Shown: positions 34,573-46,601 of the stretch, one piece after another
How the letters are laid out: the number at the start of each line of letters is the position of its first letter
Position numbering within the stretch: position 1 is the first letter of the stretch
Assembly (NCBI GenBank): GCA_030761205.1
Contig: JAULJL010000015.1
Location: forward strand, 12,033,501 to 12,097,500
Direction of reading: 5' to 3'
Source of the DNA: Fremontodendron californicum
Lineage: Eukaryota > Streptophyta > Magnoliopsida > Malvales > Malvaceae
DNA: 64,000 nt
The notes under the pieces: model-generated
Seen by the model: the letters and a program-made list of their open reading frames with translations, nothing else
Databases searched by the model: none
What the model was told of the DNA's origin: nothing
Made by a program: the position numbers and the translations under genes

Positions 34573-36348
34573 TGTAAGCACCTAATTTTGTCCGGATTTT
34601 TAAAATGCTTTGTAACTCATTTAGTTGAATTCTATTCTAAAATAATTCCTCTCGAGACAATTTGAATCCGATATAATTTAATTTGGATTTGGGATTTAAG
34701 AGTTAAAAAAAGATTTCTTTTATTTTTATTTCTTAAAATCAATGTTAATCTTGATTCCTCGGGTCTTTGACTAATTTTCAATCCATAATCAATTTGTAGG
34801 TTTGAATTTTATACAAACTTTTATCTATTTGGGGTTTTGTTTTTATTTTTATTTTTATTTTTTTTAGTTAGCTTTTGAACTTTGGGCCTAGCTTTTAGGC
34901 TTTGGAACTCTTCGGGCCAGCATCTGGGTCTGCTTAGCAGGCCAACCAAGCCCTCCTCCTTAACAGGCCTCACCAAGCCATCCATGCTAGCGGGCCTGGC
35001 ACCAAGCCCTCCATACCAACAGCCCATGGAGCCCTGTTGGCCCAGCAGGCCAATCGGGCTGCCAATCGCCTGCGCCCCCTACCCCTGCTGCCTGCATAGC
35101 CTCAGCAGCAGGTCACTTTCCCACACACGCCACCACACCCCAGCAGCTAACCCACCTACACACGGCAACCTTGGCAGTAGCTAGCAACTCCCCACACCAC
35201 CCACCAAAACCCTAGGCTAGCCGACCCTAACCCTAGCTCCACCACCCAGATATAAATTATAGAACCAGCACCAAAAGAAAAGAGAGGATCGGTTCCCAAC
35301 CCCAAGAAAAGGGACACCCACTCTCGGCCACCCCTTATTTTGAACCCAGCATCCACTCGGCTCCCCTTTTTTTTTTTGGACAGCAGTCAAGAAACACTCA
35401 CAACCAAACAAACTCTCAAACACCACACAAACACATCACCAACAACCAACACCAACCCAAAACAGCACAATCACAAAACCCACAAAAAACACATTACCAA
35501 AAAGAAAACAAAAAAACACAAAATCAAAAGGGGTTGCAGGTTTTTTGAGATTTGTGGGGTTCGGGGTGTTCGTTTCCAAAAACCAACGGTGGAAGTGTAG
35601 TGAGGAGGTTGGGGAACAATATACTGGAGTTTGGGCTCCATCCAACGACGGACGGCGGTGGATCAGGAGATTGAAGGCCGCGGGTTTGAAGGTAGATCTA
35701 GGAAGTTGGAGGCCCTTTTTGAGAAATCTAGGCATGGATTCGAGGAGAGGAGGCCAAGAGAAAGGATTTGGTGTATTTTGGAGGCAAACCGACGTTGGAG
35801 AACGGCGATCGACGGTGGCCGACCACGGTCGGTGCAGTGGATCGTCGTTTGAACCTGGTTATTGGCCGTCGGAATCTGGGTAGCTGGGTTCTTAGTAGTT
35901 AGAGAGAAGGAATAGATGAAGAGAGAGAGAGAGAAGAGAAAAAAAAGGGTTTAGGGAATTTTATACGGTGCCAAAATGACATCGTTTTGAAAGGAGCGGG
36001 TCAGCATGACCCGCGCGTTTACTTGCGAGTCAATCCGGGTCCGTGCCTGACCTGTGGGCTTGGGGAGAAAAAAAGAAGAAAAAGGAAAAGAAAAGAAAAA
36101 AAGAAGAAAAAGAAAAGAAATAGAAAGGAAAAAAAAAAGAAAAAAAAGAAGAAAAAAGTAAAATAAAAAGAAAATTTAATTAATTAATTAATTCCCTCAC
36201 CAAAATTTATCCAAACACTTAAATCCTGACTTTACGCATTTCCTGAAGGTAAATTTTTATTTTATATTTATTTATTTTCATTTTTTATTTATCTATTTTT
36301 AATTTTTTATGTTCATTTTTTAATTTATTTATATTCATTTTTTAATTA
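34573..36348 (+). repeat. Gypsy-type LTR of a different family, partial
   Basis: It starts TGTAAGCACCTAATTTTGTC, which resembles the Ogre LTR start at 25613 (TGTAGACACCTAATTTTGTC), but the body is unrelated. The body has a GC-richer stretch with GGGCC words (34880-35240). A TATA-like ATATAAATTATAG lies near 35249, then a C/A-rich leader-like stretch (35395-35530) and a purine tract at 36060-36170. Open frames here (34882-35184, 35545-35883 and others) look like chance products of this composition. The 3' end is not identified; the sequence meets the neighbouring LTR near 36349. Confidence 0.6.
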
Positions 36349-39300
36349 TCTAAATAATATGATAAAAATAACTAAATAAAAAGCATAGGATATCATGAAA
36401 TATTCAAAATCATATAACAAATAATATAATATCAAAAATTTCAATCCAAGATAATAACACCATCATGAAAATTAAACATAGAAAAAAATTACATATTATG
36501 TAATATGCATGAATATGGAAAATGCAATGCATGAGAATGTATTTTTTCCTTTAATTAAGGAAATCCGTATATCTAAAAAGATATCCGGCTACCTTAGAAA
36601 AATATATCAAATTAAATATTCTAAAACCAAAATACTTTGTGATTGTTTGAAAACAATTTTGAAAAAGCTTAGATTAAAAATAAAAACTTAGCTAAACCCT
36701 TTTTTAAATGGCTCTAATTTCCTAAGTTTAAAATCCCGGACTTGACCACCCTTAACCCGAGACTTAAAATTCATTTTTAGAGTTTAAAAAAACTTAGAAA
36801 CTACCCTAAGTCAGTAGCTAAACTTCCTAATCAACCCTCTCTAAGTAACTTAACCAAAACAGAAAAATAATTTTCCTTCAAATTCAATTCTATCTCCACT
36901 GTCTAGTTTTAAAGCACAATTTTTTCCATATTTTTAAAAATCCAAAACAATCTAAAAAACCTACTGGAGACTCAGGACACGTAAAACTACACGGGAAAAA
37001 ATCGACTTAATTTTTTGATTAAAGATGACTGCCCAAAAAAATTGGGAAAGTACGAGTACTGGGTGAAAAAACTATTTTGCAAAAACACATTCTTTTGCCT
37101 TTGATAAAATCATTTAAAAATCAAAGTAAAAAATATTAGAGACTCTCTAAAAGACTCACAAACAGTAGCTAACACTTTTTGAAAAGTTAGACAAAAACTG
37201 GCTAAGTAAAAAAATCACAAAGGTAGAATAATCAATTTGACAACTCTTTAATTTTCCATAAGTATGCTCAAGTGAGCATGACTTTGAGCCATTGATTGGC
37301 CTAAGTCATAAATCAAGTGGCAAGGACATGAAATGCATGACAAATACAACAAATATGATGCATGAAATGCATGATTTAAAACCTAAATGACATGAAAAAT
37401 GCATGGCATCAATAAAATGACCTAGTTAAATGAACTTGCATGGCATTTAATGCAACCTAGGTCTAAAATGCATGAATATGCATGGCAAAACAAACCAATC
37501 CTAAAATACGAAATATGCGTGGCAATAACACAAACATATGGCATGCTTAAATAAAATACTAAACCAAATATCATGAAAATGCAAACCTATCAACTAACAT
37601 AACAAAAATGCACACACAAAACATACAATATGAGGTGGCCGAATGGTCTCATGCTTAAAATGAGCATGGAATTTTCACAAACACATGATATACTAACATG
37701 CATAGCTAAAGAATAATGCTCAAATCATGCAAATATAAAGTAAAGGCATGAAAACCAATAAGCATTTTCACAAACACATGGATTACAAAATATAAAACAT
37801 AAACAAACTTAAACATTTTGAAAACAGAAAATAGAAAATGCAAGACAAGTAAAATAAACATGATAACAAGATAATAGACTCAATAATAGAAACAAGCAAG
37901 CAACCAAATTAAAACAAGCTTCATATCTATGTATTAGAAGAAGATTTAAAGGATCAAAACTTGTTAAACATCAAGAATAACATGAAATAAAGAATGCAAA
38001 CAGCAACTACCCAAAAATCAGACCATTCGGCCACCCCTATAACAAAAGAAAAAATAAATTTCAAAGCTTTTTTCCAAGAAAGTATGAAAAAGAACTTGAA
38101 GAAAAATATTAAAAACACTTATTTTAAAAGAAAAATCAAAAGAAACTCACCAAAATAGTGATCAAAACAGCAAATCAAGAACGGAAAATAAAAGAAAGTG
38201 CAAGAGTATGGTGCTTAAAGTAACTTCTAGAAGCTATCTTTCAAGCTTTTTCTCTTCTAACTTTCGTTTATTTTCTAAACTTTTCTTTTTGACTTTCAAC
38301 AATGGAGAGAAAAATCAGCCAAAACCAAGAGAGAATAGAGAGTGAATAGTTGAAAATGAAAGAGAGAATCACTCTCCCTTGTAGTGGCCGAATGGCCCTC
38401 CCTAGGCTAGGATGTTGTCATTTTTCATTCAACCAATTTCCATCCAAAGGCTATTGATCCAAGATGTTTAAAACATGAAATTATCACCCTTAGATTAGGC
38501 CATCAGCTATCCACAATTACAGCTATTCAAGAATCTTAAGCCATTATGCTGACACTCTCCCTCTTCATGCATTGGTCCATATGGCGTATTTGCAAAGGCT
38601 TGATAAAAAAAAAACTAACTTCCTCTTCATTGTTGGCCTTTTGATTAAAAATCAGAAAATATCTATCCACTCTTGGGCCTTGAACGGCCAACCCCTTTTC
38701 TTCCAGCCCATGTTTCATTTTTTAAAAGGCAAGAAAAACCCTTTTCGGTTTCTTGGATAAAATAACCTTTTTGCCCCCCGAACATAAATAAATGGCAAAC
38801 GGACTCCAAATTCAAATTTTATTTTCCAATACTTTAAAAATAATAAAAAATTGAATTCTGGAAGTTTTTAAAATTTTCGAGTTCATTTGCTATTTATTTG
38901 GATTTTTTCTTCCAAAATTGCCCTTTTATGCTCCCAAACTTTACCATTTTTTAAATGAGCTCCAAATCCAGATCTTTCTTCACCAATATCTTCCAAATAA
39001 TTTAAAAGTGTGATCTGGAAGTTTTCATAATTTTTGGAACTCATTTGGTATTTTTTCGGGATTTATCTTCTTGAATTACTGTATAGGGGCCTGGGATTTG
39101 GCCATTTTGCAAACGAACTCCGAATTTAGATTTCTTTAGCCAATATCTTCCAAATAATTTAAAAATGAGATTTGCAAATTTTCAGAATTTTTGGAGTTCA
39201 TTTGCTATTTTTTCGGGATTTATCTTCTTGAATTTTGCATAGGGGACCCGGGATTTGGCCATTTTGTAAACGAACTCCGAATCAAGATTTTCTTTCGCAA

Positions 39301-40047
39301 ATCTCTTTGAAATGATTTAAGAATGAGATTGGAAAATTTTCAGAATTTGTGGAGTTCATTTGCTATTTTTCCCAAAATTTTCAATTTTGCCCTTTTACCC
39401 TCCGAAACCCGGTTTTGCTCAAAACAAGTCCGATTTTTAGATTTTCTTCAAAATGAGCTTTGGGATATCCTTTTTTAATCACTTCTCATCCATTAGGGGC
39501 TTTATTCCTACCGAGTCGGGCCATTTCTGTAATTCTTCCCAATTTCACCGAAATCCACCAAAAACCCTAATTCTCGGTTTTCTTCCGGATTGAATTTTCT
39601 TTCAGTTTTTCTTTCAAGTGACTTCTCTTTTACCTGTAGTCAGTGCTTATCTTTCATTTGGAACCTTAAATTTTGACCAATTCGATCGTTTAAGCACTTT
39701 TCCCTAATTTTCTCGGATTTGGGTTTCTTTTCTATTGAATCACCATAACCCAACTTTCGAACTCCATATCTTTTGATGTAGACCTCGAATTATCAAAATT
39801 CTTTCGCTATTTTTCAATTGAACTTCAAATCTTGATTTTGAAAGTGGGTTGACTTTTTTAGTAGTTGACTTTTTAGGGTTGACTTTTTGAGGTTGACTTT
39901 TTCAAGTTTGACTTTTTATGTCGCCTTCTTAGACTAAGTCTCAGAGTACCAGCTCCAGGATGAAAAAAGTCTTTTTACATTCTGAAACATCAATTTAGGA
40001 AGAAAACATACCCGTTTTAGTGGTCCGGACAAAATTAGGTGTCTACA
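36349..40047 (-). repeat. 3' LTR of the Ogre element, truncated
   Basis: The minus strand starts TGTAGACACC at 40047 and stays collinear with the LTR at 53495-58346 down to ATAATATGATAAAAATAACT at about 36350. There it meets unrelated T-rich sequence. About 1.15 kb of the LTR end is therefore missing. On the minus strand a purine-rich AAAGAGGGGCAAC (40048-40060) abuts the LTR start and is the likely polypurine tract. Confidence 0.85.
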
Positions 40048-42881
40048 GTTGCCCCTCTTTGCCTATTTCTGAGAATCAGGAATCAGGCAAAGATAAACAA
40101 GTACTAATTTTGTTCGGTTAGTAAAATCACACGTGAAGGGAAGGGAAAGGGGTTTTATTTTTTCATTTTTTTCATTTTTTTTTTGAAAAAAACTGTAAAT
40201 AGAAGATATTGTCCTTAAATTTAATTCTCTAACTAATCAAGGCTCGACCCGTCTTGAGGAAACGAGTTCGATTTGCAGGAGAAGAAAAGACCTCGAAGAT
40301 GGTCTCGAGGGTTTAACCTGTCTTGTGCTAAGCTGTGTTTAAAATTCTGGGTATCTCCTCCAGAAGGTTCGGCTATCACTACCAAAGACTTGCTCAAGCA
40401 AATGTAAAACTCTGGATATCTCCACCAGAGGCTTTGGCTATCACCACAAAAGACTTGTTCAAGCAAATGTAAAACTCTGGATATCTCCACCAGAGGTTTG
40501 GGTTATCACCACCAAAGACTTGTTCAAGCAAATGTAAAAACTCTCGAAACTTATGCCTGGAGGTTTTAAAAATGGTGTCCGGAGGCCTTACCCGTGATTT
40601 GAAAAAAATGCGTTGTATGCGACTTTAACAATAATGCCCTGAGGTCTTAAGAATGGTGCCCGGAGGCCTTACCCATGAGTTAAAAAATGCATTGTATGCG
40701 ACTTTAAAAATGATGCTTGGAGGTCTTAAGAATGGTGCCCGAAGGTCTTAAGAATGGTGCCCGGAGGTCTTAAGAATGGTGCCCAGAGGCCTTACACGTG
40801 ATTTGAAAATACCTTGATGACGGTCTCAAGGCTCGACTTATTTGATAAACAGAATGAATTCAATTTAAAACAAAAGGAAATACCTCGACGGTGGTCTCAA
40901 GGCTTGACTCATTTTATAAAACAGAATGAATTTGATTTAAAACAACAGGAAATACCTCGACGGTGTTCTCAAGGCTCGACTCATTTGGTAAAACAGAATG
41001 AATTCGATTTAAAACAAAAGGAAATACCTCGACAGTGGTCTCAAGGCTCGACTCATTTGATAAAACAGAATGAATTCGATTTAAAACAAAATGAAATACC
41101 TCGATGGTGGTCTCAAGGCTCGACTCATTTGATAAAACAGAATGAATTCGATTTAAAACAAAAGGAAATACTAAGAATGATTCTGGGTTTGGTTCATTTG
41201 GAAAAAATAAATTTAACTTGAAATTGAAAGGAACATACCTCGACGGCGGTCTCGGGGCTCGACTTATTTGAGAAGCAAAATGAGTTCGATTTGGAAAGGA
41301 AACGTACCTCAACAGTGATCTTAGGGCTCGACTCGTTTGAAAAACAGAACGAGTTCACTTTGGGGAAGTCCAAGTTTTCCTGATTTCTGCAATGTTAGCT
41401 AAATTCAATGATGAGAATTACGTGCTTTGCAAATTCCTGCATGTTTCGTAAGAATGAATGCAATCAAATGATTGTGTCATGATTTTTAATCCATGGTTTC
41501 TTTGAGGTTCACAGATTATCTGACTTCATGACGGAGTCTTCAATTGTTCATTTATGCCCCACTTAAGGAACTCTTCACTCAAGATAACTTGTCAAACAGT
41601 CTTAGTTTCTGACTTTCGCTGAAATTCACAAATTTTTTGACTTTGTGATGGAGTCTCTAACACGTTCACTGTTTTCTTTTCTTAGTGAACTTTCCAAACC
41701 TTTCCCAAGATTTAAATATATTCCTTAGTAATACTCTAAAATCCTTTTATTTAAAGATTTTTTTATTACTAATCATCATTCAATTTAATAACAATGATAA
41801 TGCATCTCAAAAATGTATGAAAGAAAATATGAATCAAGCAAAAATTGTCATGAAAAGGATAACAAGAATTTATTGCAAGCAATGTTTTAAAATAGTAAAA
41901 ATAAATATCAAGGATATGAGAAACAAATGTAAAGTTATAGGTTGTAGATGCCCCGGATGCGGAATATCTTGGACCCCTCCTTTTCAAACCATCTGAAATT
42001 TCTCTTGAACAAGCAATTTACTTGGGTAACCTCTCGGCTTCCGTAGTTAGACCAGACTGAGTTGTTCCCCTTTCTTCTGATTTTCAGATACTTTCTCCCC
42101 CTTTACATGGAGCATTGATTCGAACTTTTAATCAGTACCTGAGCCGCCCTTTGTGGGTTTTCAACTCAAGTGTCCTCCATTCGGTATTAAGTCGCCCTTT
42201 GTGGGTTTTCGGCTTAAACCTCTCATTTTACATTTTTTTTGAATTTTCATTTTTTTTGTATTCTACCATGCATCTGAGAATTCTAAATGCTTCCAAGGTA
42301 AAAATATCAATTCAAAAGATGGGATGAATTCTGAGAATAACCTTTCAAATTAAATATTCATGCTTGATCAAAATGGGCTTTTAATGCACGTAATATAGGC
42401 TAAAATAGGCTCAAAATGTGTTTAGGTTTAGAAAGAAAGGATAAAATAGGCTCAAAATGTGATTAAGGGTGATTGAATCAAGGATCATTTCCTAAGGAGA
42501 ACTCATTCTTGAAACCTTTGTCCCTTTTTTGGACTTTCTTTTCTTCTTTTTTTTTTTTGCTTTGTTGGCTTTTATTTACCACATTTTCCGATGGCTTTCT
42601 TTTTTGCTATGATTTTTGATTATTTTTCCTCGCACTTGCCCTCCAGTGTAGAGGGTGATCCTTGATCAAGGTTTAAAGCAAGGAATAATTCCTAAGGCTC
42701 AAAGGGGTGACTAAGGATAATTTCTTCTTAGTGAAAGGAATATGAAAGATGGCCATTCATCATATCAAGCATGAATATTCTCATTAAAAAGCAATCCACA
42801 AGGGAAATAGATATATAGAATTTCCATTTTTACGCCTGGAATTATTCGAATTTCCATGTGTACAGCATCACATATTTTTTT
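40048..42881 (-). repeat. Repeat-rich 3' untranslated region of the Ogre element
   Basis: There is 2.8 kb between the integrase stop and the 3' LTR. It holds a 65-bp tandem repeat (three units, phases at 40346, 40411, 40476, with TCTGGATATCTCCACCAGAG). It also holds GGTGCCCGGAGGCCTTA-type short repeats (40560-40800) and a 72-bp repeat (phases at 40852, 40924, 40996, 41068, 41140, decaying to about 41350). Two AGTCGCCCTTTGTGGGTTTT-like units lie near 42140-42210. Ogre-like elements are known for such hypervariable 3' regions. The open frames on both strands at 40.8-41.3 kb arise because 72 is divisible by three. Confidence 0.82.
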
Positions 42882-44316
42882 TCAAGCATAATACTTATTC
42901 AGTTTATCAGCATTCACGGGATTTCTAAAATCATCCCCGTCCATTGTAGTTAAAATCAATGCTCCTCTAGAAAAAACTCTTTTTACCACATAGGGTCCTT
43001 CCCAATTCGGAGCCCACTTTCCTCGTGGATCCTTCACTATAGGGAGAATTTTCCTCAGTACCAACTCCCCCTCTCGGAACTATCTAGGACGAACTTTCTT
43101 GTTGTGGGCTCGAATCATCCTTTTCTGATACAACTGCCCGTGACAAATTGCTTTCAATCTTTTCTCCTCAATGAGATTCAACTGTTCATAACGAGCTCAA
43201 ACCCATTCTGCTTCCTCTAGGCCAACTGCCATCAAAACCCGAAGTGAAGGGATCTCAATTTCAATAGGTAGCACTGCTTCCATCTCGTATACAAACGAAA
43301 ACGGCGTTGCCCCTGTAGATGTACGGACCGAAGTACGATATGCATGAAGAGAAAAAGGCAAGATCTCATGCCAATCCTTGTACACATTAGTCATCTTCTT
43401 AACAATCTTCTTGATGTTCTTATTAGCTGCTTCTACTGCCCCATTCATCTTCGGACGATAAGGTGCCGAATTATGATGTGTATCTTGAACCGAGTACACA
43501 CTTCTCTCATCATCTTATTGTTCAAATTGAGAGCATTATCCGAAATAATTTTTGCTGGCAACCCATATCGGCATATGATTTATTTCTTAACAAATCTGTA
43601 TACCACCGACTTTGTTACATTCTCATAGGAAGCAGCTTCTACCCACTTTGTGAAATAATCTATGGCCACCAAGATGAAACGATGTCCATTTGAAGCTTTC
43701 TAGGTAATAGGTTCAATCATATCCATTCCCACATTGAAAAGGGCCATGGTGCAGTCATGACATGCAATGGCGATGGAGGCACATGAATCTTATCTGCATA
43801 TATCTGGCATTTATGGCACTTTCGAGAATAACTGATACAATCTCCTTCCATTGTCAACCAATAATACCATGTCCTCATAATCTGCTTAGCAAGCATGTGA
43901 CCATTAGCATGAGTGCCACATATCTCTTCATGGATCTCTTCTATAATTCTCCGAGCTTTGGCAGATCCGACATATCTTAACAAGACTAGGTATTTTCCCT
44001 TTTTGTAGAGAATATCAATGTCTAGAACAAAACCCATTGCTAGCCTTCTCAGAGTCCTTTTGTCATTTTCTGTTGCTTGTTCTGGATACTGTTGACTCTT
44101 GATGTACTGCAAGATGTCGTTATACCAAGGGAGGCCATCTGCTTCTTCTTCAATGCTCAGACAATGGGCAAGAGACTCATATATACTCATCTTTATTGGC
44201 ACAACTTCAGCCCTTTCATTTACTTTAAACATTGATGACAAAGTAGCCAGAGCATCTGCCATTCGATTTTCTTCTCGAGGGAAGTAATTGAAATTCACTT
44301 CTTCAAATTCCTCCAA
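42882..44316 (-). pseudogene. Ogre integrase, broken
   Basis: Starting from the end of the second RNase H, the ORF 44316-43717 contains the integrase zinc finger: His in HEEICGTHANGH and Cys in CHKCQIYADK. The core continues in other frames. Aspartate is visible in FILVAIDYFTKWVEA (minus strand around 43660) and SDNALNLNN (about 43535). The catalytic-Glu segment is at 43499-43197 (NSAPYRPKMNGAVEAANKN). The last ORF, 43064-42882, holds the C-terminal WAPNWEGPYVVKRVFSRGAL domain, then a stop. At least three stops or shifts separate these parts, so no integrase can be made. Confidence 0.88.
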
Positions 44317-44469
44317 TAAACTCAGTATTAGTTCTCAATATCGGATTAGCTTTATATCTCAGGTTTCCCATTCTTCCCGTAGCTGGTATATCACTAGGGC
44401 TGAGTCTCCAAAAACTTCCAATACTTTGATCTTTCTGTCTACTATAGCAAGAAGGCCAATAGTACAAGC

Positions 44470-46340
44470 TTAATACTCGGCAGTATTGTTTCTACAATCA
44501 AAATCCAATCTAGCAGTGAAAGGATAAAAATCTTCTTTTGGGGATATGAGCACTGCATCGATTCCATACCCCATGGCATTAGATGCGCCATCAAAGTATA
44601 TTTTCCATACTTTCTTCTTCAGGGGAATCTCATCTGCTTGCAAAACATACATCAAATCTTCATCCGAGAAGTCAAAGTTCAACGGCTCATAATGTTTCAC
44701 TGCCCGACTTGCTAAGAATTCAGCCACTGCACTACCTTTGATAGCTTTTTGACTAACATATACAATGTCGTACTCTGACAATAAAACATGCCATCTTGCT
44801 GTTCTCCCTGATAAAAAAGGTGCTTCCAACATGTACTTGATTGGATCTAGCTTGGCAATCAAGCACGTTGTATGGTACAACATGTACTGTCTGAGTCTTC
44901 GAGTAGTCCAAGCTAGGGCACAACATAACTTTTCTACCGACGAATATTTCAACTCATAATCCGTGAACTTCTTGCTGATGTAGTAAACTGCCTGTTCTTT
45001 CTTTTTAGTCTTATCAAGCTGCCTCAAGACACAACCCATGGATCTCTCAAATACTGATACATACAGTATCATTGGTTTATCTGAAACAAGTGGCATTAAT
45101 ATTGGTGGGTGGGATAGATAATGTTTAACCTTTTCAAATACAATCTGACAACCTTCATCCCATTCTCCTAGATCACGTTTTCGAAGTAACTTAAATATTG
45201 GATCACATTTGTCGGTTAACTGAGAAATAAACCGAGCAATGTAATTCAATCTCCCCAGAAAGTCTCTTACTTCCTTTTGAGTACGAGGTGGTGGAAAATT
45301 CTGAATAGCCTTTACTTTATCCGGGTCAATCTCAATTCCTGTTTTGCTGACGATAAAACCCAACAATTTTCCTGAGGTGACTCCAAAAGTGCATTTTGTC
45401 GGATTTAGCTTGAGTCTAAACTTCCTTAGTCGTTCGAAGAGCTTCTTAAGATTCACAATATGCTCCTCTTCTCCTTGTAACTTTGCGATCATATCATCAA
45501 CATAGACCTCAATTTCGTTATGCATCATATCATGAAACAAGATCACCATGGCTCTCTGATATGTTGCCCCAGCATTCTTCAACCCAAATGGAATTACCTT
45601 GTAGTAGAAAGTTCCCCACATTGTAAGAAATGTGGTTTTCTCCATATCTTTCGATGCCATCTTGATCTGATTGTATCTTGAGAATCTGACCATGAAAGAA
45701 AATAAAGAACTTTTCACCATATTATCCACCAGAGTATCAATATGGGCAAAGGGAAAATATCTTTAGGGCTGGCCTTGTTCAAATCTCGGTAATCAATGCA
45801 CATCCGCAACTTACCATCCTTCTTTGGTACTGGAACAATATTTGCCACCCATTCTGGATATTTTTCCACCTCTAAGAAGCCAACATCAAATTGCTTCTTC
45901 ACCTTCTCTTTTATATTTAACAACATGTCCAACCTCATTCTTCTCAACTTTTGCTGAATTGGTTTGCATTCTGGCCTTAAAGGGAGCTTATGAACCACAA
46001 TATCCAGATCCAACCCTAACATGTCTTGGTAAGACCATCCAAATACATCCACATATTCTTGGAGTAAGGCTATCAATTCACCCTTTATTGATGATGACAA
46101 TGAAGTCCCGATTTTGACTTTTTTTTTATCTCTTCACCATCTCCCAGATTTATCATTTCCAATAATTTCTTATGAGGAAGTACTTGTTTCTCCTCTTGTT
46201 CTATTTTCCTTAATAAATCCGGAGGTAGACCATAATCCTCTCTATCTTCGTTAGCCTCAAAATCACCCGTGCAAATGGGCTTTTCAAAATCAATTTCAGA
46301 ATTACTGACAGGATGGTCTTCATATTCCGCATTCGTACAC
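44470..46340 (-). pseudogene. Ogre reverse transcriptase and dual RNase H, broken
   Basis: ORF 46100-45714 carries RT block PVPKKDGKLRMCIDYRDLNK. After a frameshift near 45725, ORF 45729-44470 has GLKNAGATYQRAM, the intact catalytic VYVDDM, and the RT thumb. A first RNase H follows (SMGCVLRQ...YYISKKFTDYELKYSSVEK) with a degenerate active site. Near its end is a second RNase H start, KIYFDGASNAMGYGIDAVL and NNTAEY, interrupted by TAA where GAA is expected. Its later GDSALV and MADALA aspartates are read downstream. The second, archaeal-type RNase H is a mark of the Tat lineage. YVDD is preserved although the frame is broken. Confidence 0.9.
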
Positions 46341-46600
46341 CTGTAAATAGGTGAAGAAGAAACAATATAGGAAAATATATAATAAAAACAAAATAAATAA
46401 CAAAAATGAAAGAATATGGACACATCAATATGAATAAAATGCATTGTGTTTGTTATTTATTGAATGAAAATGTTTAAATAAAAAAGCCCATTATATAAAT
46501 AAAAACAAACTCTTAATATCTCTGGGTAAAGATAATTAAGATTGTTTTTTAAAGTATTACGTTAGAATAGATTTAAAAACTATGGGCAACTCAGTCGCAC
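46341..46600 (-). other. Putative Ogre intron between protease and RT
   Basis: On the minus strand a T-rich, non-coding stretch ends CCTATTTACAG before GTGTACGAATGCGG, a good 3' splice site at 46341. RT-linked coding (CTNAEYEDHPVSNSEID) resumes there. Ogre elements are known to carry an intron at this position. A GT near 46600 (AGAGTGCGAC) may be the donor, but a TAG stop precedes it, so the donor is uncertain or mutated. Confidence 0.5.
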
Positions 46601-46601
46601 T

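Noticed and set aside
34882..35883. Several ORFs of 60-112 codons on both strands
   Set aside because: They lie in a GC-richer LTR stretch, overlap each other in opposite directions and show no domain.
40814..41312. 135-codon plus-strand and 132-codon minus-strand ORFs with 24-residue repeats
   Set aside because: Both are read-through of a 72-bp tandem repeat in the 3' region of the Ogre element; neither has a conserved domain and they overlap on opposite strands.
41685..41996. 103-codon ORF ending CRCPGCGISW
   Set aside because: Lies in the Ogre 3' non-coding region; the Cys pattern is short and no partner frame or domain is visible.
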